Positions 1 to 10,864 of a stretch of DNA of 51,180 nt are shown one piece after another. Made by a program: the position numbers and the translations under genes. How positions within the stretch are numbered: position 1 is the stretch's first letter; each line of letters opens with the position of its first letter. The notes below the pieces were generated by a model. That model did no database searches and had not been told where the DNA came from. It worked only from the letters and a program-made list of their open reading frames with translations. This DNA comes from Saccoglossus kowalevskii (taxonomy: Eukaryota; Hemichordata; Enteropneusta; Harrimaniidae): contig NW_003142304.1 of assembly GCF_000003605.2 (NCBI RefSeq), positions 604,860 through 656,039 on the forward strand, in the 5' to 3' direction.

Positions 1-910
1 TAGGGGTATTCAGATTTTGAAGAAATGTGCCCTGTTGCGACCACACTGGAAATTCGTTATACACATGACTGACCATGGTTTGGGTGACTTAGCGCCCAGG
101 GTACTTAGCTCACAAAATCATGATTTTTAGGGGTGGGCACCCCACCCGAAAAATAGACCAAATACAAATTTTCTTTCACCATGTGCTAGATTAGAGGGAA
201 TAGCGTGTCTTTTTTTTTGGTGGAATTAAAAATAGTTTCATCGTTCACAACACTTTTACAATGATGAAACAGAAATGATCACAAAAAATATGTATATTTT
301 ATTACAATATTATCAACATACTACCAGAACTGAATATGGAATTAAGTATTTACCGCTTTTCACAGTTAAGTGGTCATTGTCAAAGCATAGTTTACGCACA
401 ATTAACAGGTCACGGTTTACAGGTTTGATGACAATGATTTTTTTGATATTTCTAACTAAATTATTCAAGAAGTCAGTACTTAAAGTTTACTATTATAGAA
501 AAATAACTTATCCAATTTCACACATTGAACAGTGGTTGGACCACTGGACTCGCATTTAGCAAACATTTTGAGATTATTGATGTCAAAGTTTGCACACGAG
601 TAAACAAAAAACAAACAAGAACAGACACTATTTGCTGTCACATCCGTAGATATATCTTTCCATTGGAAGTACTTTTCCCCAATGTCATTATTACACATGC
701 TAGGCATATTAGCCAATGAAGCTTCAATAAAAACAAAAGCAATGTACACTTTCACCTATAGGGGAATATTTTGTTGAAGAATGTTAATTTCAACGGTGAC
801 AATTATTAAAAATGCAGCTAGGTTTACTGTTGCTGTGAATCATGATGAAAGCATCAAGTTGAGGTTGCATGATTAAGAGAATTAATGTTTTTGTACTTTG
901 GGTACATGTG
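1..910. other. non-coding, nothing recognised
   Basis: No convincing gene. The short open frames here overlap each other on both strands, are AT-driven, lack recognisable domains and have no consistent splice sites. Confidence 0.5.
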
Positions 911-914
911 TTAC

Positions 915-1000
915 GAAATGAACGTAGTGGTGGGAAACTTTGACTCGCATGCAGATAACTCTTACACTGTAGAGATATCAGGTTCGACCCAAAGGAATAC
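915..1000 (+). mobile_element. possible tRNA-derived SINE head
   Basis: A B-box-like GGTTCGACCC lies at 981-990. It is preceded by a tRNA-like stretch with GACTCGCATGCAGA around the expected anticodon arm (about 941-955) and a weak A-box-like GTAGTGGTGG near 924. This resembles a tRNA-related SINE promoter, but no clean cloverleaf can be drawn by eye. It lies just 5' of a non-LTR retrotransposon remnant. Confidence 0.25.
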
Positions 1001-1054
1001 ACATTAGCCCATTGTAGATAGTCCAGTCTTATTCATCCAAAGATTACGTAATCT

Positions 1055-2272
1055 TTCAAAACTCCCCAATAAAAACTCTTAAGGCATAGCTCTATTGAAG
1101 AACAAAAATGGAGATATGACCATCAAGAACAACTACCGTCCTATTGCAATTACAACAGTAATATCAAAACTAGTGGCAGGAACACTTGCTTCTTGAGAGA
1201 TGTGAACTCTACCTCATGACTACCAGCAATCAATTTGGTTTTAAAAAGAATCATTCTACGGATTTCTGTGTTTTCGTTTTAAAAGAGCTTATTCGTCATT
1301 ATAACTCTCTCGGTAGTAATGTCTTTGTTTGTTTGTTTTCTTGATGCGTCAAAAGCTTTTGACAAAGTCAACCACCATACATCATACGATTTCTTGTGAA
1401 CTGGTAATCCTCGCGACTATTCTCTGTATCTCATGGGATGCAACAAGGGGGTGTTATGTCGCCAGTCTTATTCAATGTGTATGTGGATAACTTGAACACC
1501 CAGCTCAAAAATACCATGAGCGGGTGCCTAGTTGGCAAAACATTAATTAATAATAACCTTAGTTACGCTGATGATATGTGCCGCGCGTGATCGCGCCCTC
1601 TATCAAGGGTTTGAGAAAACTTTTACATGTTTGTGAAATCTATGCGATCCATCATGATATTGAATATAATCTTACCAAAACAAAATGTATGCACTTTTCA
1701 GGACGTCTTAAACTTGACACTTTACATGCAATTACTATATATGGTATTGACATTAACTTTATTGGGAACTTTACTCTTACCTCGGTCACGTATTGACTAC
1801 GAATTTAAATGACAGTATGGATATTGACAACCAGAGACGGTCGTTCTGCAAGAGTGCTAATTACGTAGATTCGCCAAATGCAGTTATCGTGTGAAACGTA
1901 TTTTATTTAAGACGTTTTTTTCCAATTTTTATTGCAGCCAATTGTGGAGCACTTATCGTAAATGGAACATGAACGCTCTTAGAGTATGTTATAATAATGC
2001 ATGATTCCGCAGACTGTTATCCAAGTGACTGTAGCGCTAGTACATTTCCGTGTATTTATCGTAATCTCATTTTTAAATTTAATGAACGTGGGCAGAGGTC
2101 GTCAAATCGTCTGCTTTTGAGTCTGTATAACCGTGACTCTGATATACAGTGGAAGTCAGCACTTTTCCGAGTCCAACACTGGAAAAATCAGCTGTACTAA
2201 CTTATACATTTATTTGTTTGTTCTCTTCTGTTCTGCTATGGATCTTATGATTCGAAATAAAGCAATAATAAT
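1055..2272 (+). mobile_element. decayed non-LTR retrotransposon (reverse transcriptase part and 3' end)
   Basis: Reverse transcriptase pieces follow each other in the right order but in shifting frames. NYRPIAITTVISKL, the start of the fingers domain, lies near 1130-1171. FLDASKAFDKVNHH, the catalytic motif A, lies near 1339-1378. QQGGVMSPVLFNVYVDNL is near 1441-1496. SYADDM, the catalytic motif C, is near 1561-1578. GLRKLLHVCEIYAIHHDIEY follows near 1608-1668 and QLWSTYRKWN near 1939-1968. The copy is 5'-truncated (no endonuclease seen) and broken by several frameshifts and stops. It ends in an AT-rich 3' tail with AATAAAGCAATAATAATA around 2255-2275. The style is that of CR1/RTE/Rex-like elements common in marine invertebrates; I cannot fix the clade. 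It is dead as an enzyme. Confidence 0.85.
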
Positions 2273-5108
2273 AGCAGAGTAAACAAACCAATCGCTGAGC
2301 CGTTGGCACGATCACATGATTACCATAATTGTGTCTCACGATTAAAGCACTGCAAAGTTGACATTACTGAATACAATTTAATAGTAAAAAATGTATTTAT
2401 AACATTTCTGCAATATATGTTTATAATGTCTACTTTAAACATGCAAGTTTTTGAACCTAAATATTGTTGTAACGTCGTGTGAACCAAATGTGCGTACGCG
2501 ATGTCGTTATGGTAACACATGACCAGTTTTTTCTGTATGAACAATTAGCCTTGCTTTTCAAGTTGTTGTTTGGTCGGTATGGGGGGGGGGGATTTTCGTA
2601 CAATTAATAACATGCAAACCCACAAGATTATGTTTTATATACATTAAAATTTGCAGCTGACATGTGGCTCGATGCTGAACTGCAGCTAGGCTCGATGCTC
2701 ATGTAACAAATATGATATAGAACAATATATTCTTCAGAATTTCATTGGCCGCTGAGTTATCTTTGAGAGTGAGAGCAACATGACGTGTTTTAATTAATGT
2801 TTCATTCTCTACCACCACCCCGCCCACTGTTCGATTAATGTGGCTGTGGGAATTCGGTTCGAATAAATCGCCACGTTTAATAAATCTCCACAGAACATAC
2901 AGCAGACTCAAGTGATCGAGTTCAAAAGAAAGTCGAAACGACTTCTTTATTCATGGATAGAACGCTGAACATTTCAACCAGTAATTACAGCAGTAGTACA
3001 AACTTCTGTATTAAAACTGTGAATGCCCTTGATGAGGGGCAAATAGGTGAATAACTTGAAAAACTATGAACTAAATTCAAATGTGGACTCCATTGAAGAC
3101 CGCCATATCCATCGAGACAAGGAATCATGGGTAACACTTGCATAATTATTAGCATGTTTGAGGTCGATTCCATTGCTCATAGGGGGTAACTCTTAATGTA
3201 CGAATACATGTAAACGATCTAACAGTGCAATAATATGGTAATTGTTAGCCAACAAACAAACACACATGTTGACCTGTGCCCCGACAATTAACAACTTATA
3301 CCATAAAGAAAACTATATAGTTGACAAATCCAGCGAGAATTGTTTTGTACAATGTACAACATCGAATAGTTTAGCTTAGCTCATCGTTCGTTCCATGTTC
3401 ATTTATAAAATTACAATATACCCCTTTGTGTAAAGTGTGACGTTTACAAGATTCGTTTGTACGAAGTCTACATCATAGTATTTCATGTATTTATTTTGTG
3501 TTTACCTTCCTCGGATCTCGCGACAAAACAAATTGGATTTAATATCGTCGAGGTGCGGGAACATCGTTAGGCAAAGGTCATGCAATGTCATACGAATCAT
3601 CATTTTCTTGTGTATTCAAATACAACATTGTTTGACCAGGTAGTTGGCCATAAACCAACTGTGTACCAAGACCAGACCTAGATGTCTACTCAGTTGGTCA
3701 TAGATCAGTTGGAAATGTTCATTAATTATGTACAATAAGGATGTAGTTACGTAATAACATATAAAACAAAATTCGATTGTGTACCTTATTTTGATAAAAT
3801 TGCGCGAATATTATTCAAATTATTAGAACAACTCGTAACAGGATACAACTAAATTAAAGCATAATAGAATTTGATATTACTCTTTAAAACCCAGCTTTTG
3901 AAATAATTCAAGACATCAAACATTACCCTATAAGTAAAATTATACAATACTTTTACCCTATGTCACCAGCCTACAATTTCTAGTTGAATCGAATTATATA
4001 TACAAGGCAAAAACACACACAAACAAGCTGCTATCTGATTGGTCTGATTGTTAAGTGTTAGGGTTGGGTAGCCAATCAGGTGCAATCTTGTGAATAATTT
4101 CGAATTGACTCATAATTCCGGGTGTGGCAACATATCGTCACCACTGGAACCAATGGTAAAAGTGTTCTAATGCTGAAAAAATGGCCATCATTCACTTAAA
4201 TACAACCATCATTTTCTCACTAAGTCTGCCCAGTTAAAATACTTACTAATACAGTGGGTCTGCCATACCCAGATGACGCTTAAGTTTCATGTACCAACAC
4301 TTATCATTAACGTTCATTATATACATATCGTGTCCATATCTGAATGTAATTAAAGGCACAAACACGCACACAAATTACAGTATGTATCAATGGCGGAACT
4401 CAAGATGACGTCATCAACACGATGGAACACACTCACACAATCTGTCCACGTTTCTAAATAAGAGTGTTGTCAAACAAATTTCTTGTGCGATTTTAAATTA
4501 TCCGGACTTTCATTCAGAAATCGCAGTTTTAAATTTATACAAGCTATAGCAATTCCGCTTTGTAAACTGAGTCAAATGGCGATAGGCACCGCAGTATAAT
4601 ACATCACCGGTCAACAACTCTTCTACGTAACCACCCAAACCAGTTTAAACTGGTTGTGACCGGTTGAAATACAGTATTCTTCATCCCTATCCACTGACTC
4701 GTTTTTATATTTTGCTACGTTAAGTTTGTCTCCGTAGGCAACCCCAGCACGTGTTACCGCTTAACACAATATGATCTATACATTACGTATGCAAACACCT
4801 ACTGTCATTTAAGTCGTTTTGTTTTTATATAAGAACCGAAGTATCCCGTCAGCCTGTCACCAGTTGACATATGTGACTACTAATCGGGTCACTAATACCT
4901 GTACAATAAAAAACTATATGCATGGACATTTCACTCAATTATGGCGACAGATGGCATTGGCATGCCTATACAATCCCAAACTTCCGATGAATTGGGGTCA
5001 TCTGATCCCGTTATCTAGAATGTTTTTCCTTCGAAATACAACAAATGATATCTGGTATACAAAAATGTTATGGTGTTCAATCTATGCAACATTTCTTCTT
5101 GGCATATA
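2273..5108. other. intergenic, simple repeats only
   Basis: No gene recognised over about 2.8 kb. It contains a poly-G run at about 2580-2591, a short direct repeat of GGCTCGATGCT near 2667-2700, CA-rich stretches near 4010-4025 and a palindrome at 4638-4655. The open frame at 4819-5109 begins at a non-ATG codon and shows no domain. Confidence 0.5.
4638..4655. repeat. 18-bp perfect palindrome
   Basis: AACCAGTTTAAACTGGTT is its own reverse complement. It lies between two copies of an ACCGGT(C/T) core (CCGGTCAAC near 4608 and GACCGGTTG at 4658-4666), so the whole stretch is a loose larger inverted repeat. Function unknown. Confidence 0.6.
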
Positions 5109-5112
5109 ATAA

Positions 5113-5195
5113 TAGCCGGTGGCGGTGTAATGGATAATGTGTGCTCACATAAGTGAGGATGAGTTTTCGAGTCCACGTAGTATTAGGGTTGGGAG
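5113..5195 (+). mobile_element. tRNA-derived SINE-like head
   Basis: An A-box-like TGGCGGTGTAATGG at 5120-5133 and a B-box-like TTTTCGAGTCC at 5164-5174 are spaced about as in a tRNA gene, with an arginine-tRNA-like context (AATGGATAA). Acceptor-stem pairing is poor and no CCA-ready 3' end is seen, so a SINE promoter relic is more likely than a working tRNA. Confidence 0.35.
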
Positions 5196-5407
5196 AATAG
5201 GAATGATAGAGGCGATACCAAGGGACAATAACAACAATGTTGATTATGTCTAATATTCACGTCATCAACGCACATTTAATCTAAAAATCCTGATTGTGAC
5301 TGCAAACCTGCCAAGGAAATTCAAATTTACAATCGGAGAAAATATCCCGTCGATCTAATAAATATAGTCTGCCAGATATTCACATTTTAAAATTAGCCCT
5401 GGATGAA

Positions 5408-5998
5408 ATGATAACAATTAATTCAAACTGGGTAAGGAATATTAATGCTACACTGGGACATGATCTAATTAAAATAAAAAATGATCACAATATAGAAAAT
5501 TGGGACCAAATACTAAAAAAAGTAAAACTCAGACTATCTGACATTTATATTCAAAGATGGAGAGAAGAACTAAATTTTAGTGAAACCAATGAAAATAGGG
5601 GAACAAACCTGAGAACATACAAATTATTCAAAGTAAGTTATAATATGGAAAATTATTTGCAAAACATTTCAAATTTCAGCCTCAGGAAAATGCTTTCAAA
5701 ATTCCGTCTGAGTTACCACAACTTAGAAATAGAATTAGGTAGAAGAACAAAGTCCAAAATAGAATTAGAAAATAGACATTGTAATAAATGTAACATTAAA
5801 GCATTAGGAGATGAAAAACATTTCCGGCTATTTTGTACTGGCTATATAGAACAAAGAAAAAAACTGTTTGATGAGTGTGCAATAAATATTTACACAATGG
5901 ATGTGAATTCTATATTTAAAAAGATTATGGAGAATAATATAGCCTTAGCAAAATACTTAAAGAGCACAATTTTTTTTAAAAACCACAGAAAGTAATTA
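5408..5998 (+). pseudogene. C-terminal fragment of a non-LTR retrotransposon polyprotein
   Basis: A frame of about 195 codons, lysine- and asparagine-rich. Near residues 90-150 it carries the pattern that follows the reverse transcriptase domain in many invertebrate non-LTR elements: KFRLSYHNLEIELGRRTK, then a Cys-His cluster HCNKCN...DEKHFRLFC read as C-x2-C-x(n)-H-x3-C (a zf-RVT-like knuckle). The frame continues upstream of the ATG, so this is the tail of a longer polyprotein and not a gene with its own start. No catalytic domain remains here. Confidence 0.75.
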
Positions 5999-6127
5999 AT
6001 TTATTTTTTTCTTTTCTTTTACTAACATTTTATTTTATCTCTTTTGTATTGTATGTTTTTTGTATTCTTTTGTATTTATGTTCATTACCTTCCAAAACCC
6101 CTCTGAAGGTTTTTAGTAGTGTCATAA

Positions 6128-6128
6128 A

Positions 6129-6208
<80 letters not shown>

Positions 6209-6216
6209 TATTATTA
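6128..6216. repeat. (TTA)n microsatellite
   Basis: About 28 nearly perfect TTA units with one ACT interruption near 6204. It sits at the 3' end of the retrotransposon fragment and is probably its amplified tail. It makes a false poly-leucine frame. Confidence 0.95.
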
Positions 6217-6668
6217 ATATTTGTTTTTACTTTTTAAAAATTACTTTTCCATTTGTTTAATTATTTGTAATATTATTTACTCATAAAATTCGTATTCACA
6301 AAACTATGCATTTTGATAATTCAATCGTTAATTTATTTATTCGGAAATTGTAACGAAAAATATTCATACCAACAACATAAATTGGCTTGGAAACCATATT
6401 CGAGTCAAAATTGCATTCCCACTTTGCATGATCTGTAGATCTCACTGAGCACTGTAAGCTCCGACGCTTATCCAACAGAATGCTGTACTAGAATGTATAC
6501 ACGCTTTCTATAATATCGTAAAGCGGACTTGACTGATTGAAATTAAAAGTCTGTTTGAACTATTGTGATCATAATTATCAGTTCATGCTTCCTTTCACAT
6601 ATTACATAGTGGCAATGCAACTTCGAGATGTACTGCGTACAATATATAGATGCATTTTCATGCGTAAT

Positions 6669-6979
6669 TTTAAAGGGCGGTTGTCGTCGCGCTGCGCATA
6701 TATGCGACATTTGTGTTGATAAACACTGATTTTCCCATAATCCAATGCGCTCTTCTAATGGAAATCAAAAGTATGAGGTTTGACCTGGGCGCGACTTGCA
6801 CTAATTACCGCCGGTGACTCCTTCGATACCTTCCAATCACCTAAAAATACCGAATTAAAGCTTGGTAACGTCTCAGTTAGTAGTAGTACCCGTTGATCTG
6901 CGCAAAGCCAAAGTCGCCATCTTTGTTTAAATGAGACCCATATATCTCGCGCATACGTGGCGCGACGACTACCGCCCTA
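6669..6979. mobile_element. MITE family 1, long form
   Basis: The left end TTTAAAGGGCGGTTGTCGTC and the right end, read on the other strand as AGGGCGGTAGTCGTCGCG, form terminal inverted repeats of about 25 bp. The interior matches the element at 37407-37694 in reverse orientation, sharing GCGCAAAG/CTTTGTTTAAA-type blocks and a GGAAGGTATCGAAGGAGTCA-like block. There is no coding capacity. Confidence 0.75.
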
Positions 6980-7005
6980 CCGAACTCTAACTGCAAGTGC
7001 GGCAA

Positions 7006-7126
7006 TTAAAGCACGGTGGTCGTCGCGCAGCGCGTGTTCGAATTTCATGTAAATAATCAATGTATTTTACATGCGTTGTATACGTCGCTATGGGTCCCAC
7101 ATCTAGCAGGACGCGACGACCATTAA
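7006..7126. mobile_element. MITE family 1, short form
   Basis: It begins TTAAAGCACGGTGGTCGTCG and ends ACGCGACGACCATTAAT. The interior (GTGTTCGAATTTCATGTAAA, then TACGTCGCTATGGGTCCCA) is shared with copies at 27334-27452 and 31867-31993. It lies only 26 bp from the long-form element at 6669-6979. Confidence 0.7.
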
Positions 7127-8215
7127 TTACTCAAATTACTCTGGTTTATCTGTTTTTTCCAGTTTAAAAAAATATGAGCTGGCTGGAGCCTTCATCCCTT
7201 GTCTATTTCTTACACTACATACCAGCCGATACCCCCCCCCCGCTCATAAAGAGTGCGTACAGTTGATCATAGTTCCTGGGCTCCCTGTGATATAATTACG
7301 CCTGATCATACGTTTGGCACTTTTCACTTCATTGTCCGAGAACAGAATATGTAAGCATCTGGATGTCATTTCTTAATACATACACCCACTATATGTAAAC
7401 TTTTCAAGTCGTATTGTCAAGAATGCATATCACAACTGGAAAATCAGCAGATAAGTATGACAGCAGATAACACCAATGTGATAATTGTATATATATATAA
7501 CAGTTACAAAATTGATCACAGTACAAAGAACGATGTAGAATGGAATCTGCCTTTTAATGTCACGTAATATACATGTACAAGTTCTTTAAGGAACATACAC
7601 ACGTTGTAAATTATATCATCACATATTACAACTATATTAATCCTATATCATTGTAGGAACTACGAAATCAAATTAATTTGGGAATATCGAGGAACAATTT
7701 TAATATTGATGTAACTGACAACATTTCGATATTTACAAAACAATGAACCACTGGTTGCACAAAGATAATGAATGACCTTTAGGAAGCAAATAGTGTTATG
7801 TGTCCATGGTGACTCGAAGGATGGTCGAATAGATTCACTAAATCTCTAAACATTCGCCGAAACTGAATGATACACTTTGCATTGGGTGGCAGAGCGTCTC
7901 AGTGTCACGCCGCGTAGTGTTTGATATGGGTCCCATACGACGCGTACAGCGCAGCTTTCCTATGTAATTTTCACCATGTGAGCAACAACATTTGTGCATT
8001 TCAGAAAATCTGTTTTTACGTCTCCATTCCAACACTAACGCGTACAACGTCTTTAAATTAAGTAATAATGCATAACATTTGATCTATTGAGGTCAAGCCA
8101 TTTCTATGCCAAATAATACATCTCCATGCAATTACCACGAAAGAAACAAATGGTCATGAGACTATTTCATTCTCTCCCTTCATCCACTGATATTTGTACT
8201 CATTGACGTACACTT
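7127..8215. other. intergenic, 3' flank of the first glycosyltransferase
   Basis: No gene seen. A poly-C run lies near 7232-7241 and an (AT)n run near 7489-7499. At about 7893-7960 a degenerate match to the MITE family 1 short form can be read (TGGGTCCCATACGACGCG). From about 7960 the sequence aligns with 18985-19150 (shared AATTTTCACCATGTGA and CAACAA), so it belongs to the duplicated 3' flank of the long glycosyltransferases. Confidence 0.5.
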
Positions 8216-10042
8216 TCACCGTTCACGCTGTGAGAATCGTTCTGGAACTTTAATGTTCTCCCAAGCTGGACGTACACGCTCACTGCCTATTTGCCGTACA
8301 CGCTGTGCGAATCGTTCGGGAACCTGAATGTTCTCCCAAACAGGACGCACACCGCGACGCGCATTGTTTATTTTCTTCTTATTGGGTTCAAAGAGTTTCA
8401 AATTTTCCAATTGTTCTACTTTTGTTGTGATTGGATCGTGTAAAAGTAGTTCCTGTGGAATATTGAGTTTTTCCCAATTGTGCCCTACTGTTCCCGGCAT
8501 TGATGGGCCGACTAGCTCTTCTATTCTTTCTGTAACTTGGGCAGGGTTTTTCAAATATGGACGCATATGTTTATTACTTGGACCTTGTAAAGGAAGCTGT
8601 GAAGGTATGTTGCGGTTTTCCCCATCGCGTTGCGTGTAGTGTATTGCTCCCAGCTGTACGGGACTGACTCTGTCTTCCATCTTTTGTGTAACCCGAACAG
8701 TGTTTTCCAAATTGGGATGAGTGTGTTTAACACTTGGACCATATAAAGAAAGTTGTTCGATTTCATCATCTGTTCCCATTTCTTGATGTACAGAATATCC
8801 TGGCATTTGTTGTTGTTCTTGTTGGTCACCTCTCGAATCTTTTTCAAATAAGTTGTGAGCAGTATTGATAGACACACCTCTATGATTCACTAACCTGGGA
8901 CAGATTGTACAGGTTACACTCTCTTTGTCTATAAACCAATATCCCATTTCTTTTGCACGTTGCTCTTTCGCTTCAACACCTCTATCAAGATTATTAAGAA
9001 TGACGATTGGGGCAGCCCTTTTTCTCAATTCGTAGTTACCTGGAATATACCAGGCACCAGTGATAAAATGATCACGTGAAAGCCATTCAATGTTTAAGTC
9101 TATTTCTTTGATAATATAACCTAATATGTACTGCTCCGATGGGAATTCTGCTGTTACTTGTTCTGAATCATCAAACGTTGACATGATAGTGTGGTATGTA
9201 TCACGTAGCTTATTCCATGCCGTCTTTGTTGCATCAGTGGCGTTTAGAAAAAGAAACCCAGCATTGATTGTATCACCAGTGGAATAATTGTTTGAAATCG
9301 ATATGACATCTTTATCCTTAATTTTGTAAAATTGTAGCAAAGGATTCCCAAACCATGTTGCATCTGCCTCACAAAGAAAAACTGAAATACCATTCTGTAA
9401 GAGCAAGTTGATAATATACACTCGAAAGGACATGAATTTGAAGTAAATGCCTTTGCTATAAGTCACACTTTCTGGCGTGTCATATTCAACCAATACAACA
9501 TTTAATGCTGGTCTCCAAGATTTCAGCCCCCGGTATGCCTCTGCATCTGTTGCTATGAACAAAACACGAGGTACGATGAGTAGGCACTTAATATTACATA
9601 TCCAGTTTCGAGTAAGTTGTAAGAAGTCTTCATTGAACATTTGGATTGTGACAAATCCATATTGTTCTTGAATATGGTGAGCAGCTTCGATCAACTCACC
9701 ATGATTTGGACTCTGTGGTTTAATTTCCCCCATCGTGTATTCATCCGGTGTTACTTCATTTTGTTCGTCATATGTGTATAAGATTTGTCCAGAAGCTGTG
9801 CCCTCGATCTCTCCATAAGGTTTACCTTTAGTCCATTCATCTAGACCATTATTTTCATAATTTTCTGATATATCTTGTACTCCAAATGGCCAAGGATCAA
9901 CCTGACTCATTTTTCTTAGACCTTCGTCAGTTTCATCTTCTATCATTTGAAAAGACACTTTGTGCTGTTTTGAATAAACATAAACTGCTACACCAAACAT
10001 TAAAATAGAAATCAATCGCAAGTGTAGATGAAACTTACTCAT
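8216..10042 (-). CDS. type II membrane glycosyltransferase, nucleotide-diphospho-sugar transferase family (long form, GT1)
   Basis: An intronless gene of 608 aa. Residues 9-23 are a hydrophobic signal-anchor after a basic N-terminus, so the enzyme should be a Golgi type II protein. Residues 115-385 resemble PF03407 (Nucleotid_trans, GT77-like): NWICN at 146-150, LFIATDAEAYRGL at 161-173, VVLVEYDTP at 182-190, and LCEADATWFGNPL at 223-235, which stands where this family has its DxD-type metal and nucleotide-sugar site. CTIC at 378-381 closes the domain, probably with disulphides. N-glycosylation sequons sit at N252 and N267. Residues 390-608 are a low-complexity tail with degenerate repeats built on WEN/EKLNIP and LLLHDP-like blocks, plus a repeated RPxWENIxVPERF at the very end. 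Acceptor and donor sugar are unknown. Its closest relative here is the 586-aa gene at 19274. Confidence 0.85.
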   Translation of the reverse strand: MSKFHLHLRLISILMFGVAVYVYSKQHKVSFQMIEDETDEGLRKMSQVDPWPFGVQDISENYENNGLDEWTKGKPYGEIEGTASGQILYTYDEQNEVTPDEYTMGEIKPQSPNHGELIEAAHHIQEQYGFVTIQMFNEDFLQLTRNWICNIKCLLIVPRVLFIATDAEAYRGLKSWRPALNVVLVEYDTPESVTYSKGIYFKFMSFRVYIINLLLQNGISVFLCEADATWFGNPLLQFYKIKDKDVISISNNYSTGDTINAGFLFLNATDATKTAWNKLRDTYHTIMSTFDDSEQVTAEFPSEQYILGYIIKEIDLNIEWLSRDHFITGAWYIPGNYELRKRAAPIVILNNLDRGVEAKEQRAKEMGYWFIDKESVTCTICPRLVNHRGVSINTAHNLFEKDSRGDQQEQQQMPGYSVHQEMGTDDEIEQLSLYGPSVKHTHPNLENTVRVTQKMEDRVSPVQLGAIHYTQRDGENRNIPSQLPLQGPSNKHMRPYLKNPAQVTERIEELVGPSMPGTVGHNWEKLNIPQELLLHDPITTKVEQLENLKLFEPNKKKINNARRGVRPVWENIQVPERFAQRVRQIGSERVRPAWENIKVPERFSQRER

Positions 10043-10864
10043 GGTAACAATGTCTGTTGATCAGTGACCGGCAAACATATGTTCCAACCGTTCCTGGAAA
10101 TTACGTATTTGAACATGTGTCCCACTAATCCCACTTAAAGGAAAACATTGCCAAATCAGTTTAATGATCATCTAAGTTTGCTATTGAGATTTTAAATTTA
10201 CATCACAATCAGTTGTCAACATCAAAGCATATATGCTCTACGTTCATATAGTGCATAATACATTTTTGTTGTGATGCAGATTGAGTCTAAATGTCATTGC
10301 CTCGAAACATTTCTTTGTATTCCCAGTGTGGAAATGAATAAGTCATTAGTCATATTTAGTAGGATAGTTAAAGCGAGGGAGTCGTCACCTGCGCATGCAT
10401 TACAAACAAGAGTCTACCCATGAGCCTTTGCGTTGTTGGTGTGTGTATGTAGGGGGGGGACTCAATTTTCGCGCGTGCGCAAGGGACGACACTCTCGCTT
10501 TAACTAACTAATAAACATGATTACATTTTACATTAAATACACACAATGTAACAATGTTTAGGTGGATCTAAATGCAGTTTTATTTAATCTTTGAAAAAAT
10601 TCCACTGATTTGAATCTTACTAAAATATGTAATATTCCAAAACATGCACAGTAGATGCGATGTGTTAAATGAACATATATATGAAGCAGATTTTGCGAAA
10701 AAGTATATTATATTGTTTGTTTATCCATGCATTTGTTTAAGACTTATCTGTTTCAAAGGATGGAATACATACATATTTTCTATGTTTGACGTGTATAGTA
10801 TTTTATTTGATCTTTGATATTTGTTTTTTTATTTTGTATGCAGTTTGATTTAAATATACAAATG
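10043..10864. other. 5' flank of GT1 and spacer
   Basis: About 10100-10340 aligns with 21060-21350, the 5' flank of the other long glycosyltransferase gene (shared ACATCACAATCA and GTGATGC-GATTGAG blocks), so promoter DNA was duplicated with the gene. No clear TATA box was seen. A MITE sits at 10368-10503; the rest is AT-rich with nothing recognised. Confidence 0.5.
10368..10503. mobile_element. MITE family 2
   Basis: The ends are inverted repeats: TTAAAGCGAGGGAGTCGTC on the left, and TTAAAGCGAGAGTGTCGTCC when the right end is read on the other strand. The flanking TAG and CTA extend the symmetry. The interior CATGAGCCTTTGCG and GGACTCAATT blocks are shared with 35101-35231. It carries a poly-G run near 10451-10458. 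TTAA at both ends suggests a TTAA-target family, but the autonomous partner is not in this window. Confidence 0.7.

Larger units (their letters stand above)
5280..6240 (+). mobile_element. 5'-truncated non-LTR retrotransposon (3' end)
   Basis: An intact C-terminal open frame (5408-5998) is followed by an AT-rich 3' untranslated region and a long TTA trinucleotide tail at 6128-6216, the layout of a retroposed non-LTR element. The 5' limit is not sharp: the same frame is open upstream of the first ATG to at least about 5315. The insertion seems younger than the one at 1055-2272 because the remaining frame is unbroken. Confidence 0.75.

Noticed and set aside
4819..5109. Frame of 96 codons
   Set aside because: It starts at a non-ATG codon and shows no domain, no splice support and no neighbour logic.
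6049..6237. Open frame with a long poly-leucine run
   Set aside because: It is only the translation of the (TTA)n microsatellite.
7838..8047. Minus-strand frame of 69 codons
   Set aside because: It overlaps a degenerate MITE match and the duplicated 3' flank; the frame is not kept in the homologous flank of GT4.
8551..8877. Second minus-strand frame inside the first glycosyltransferase
   Set aside because: It is a shadow in another frame, with no domain and biased composition.
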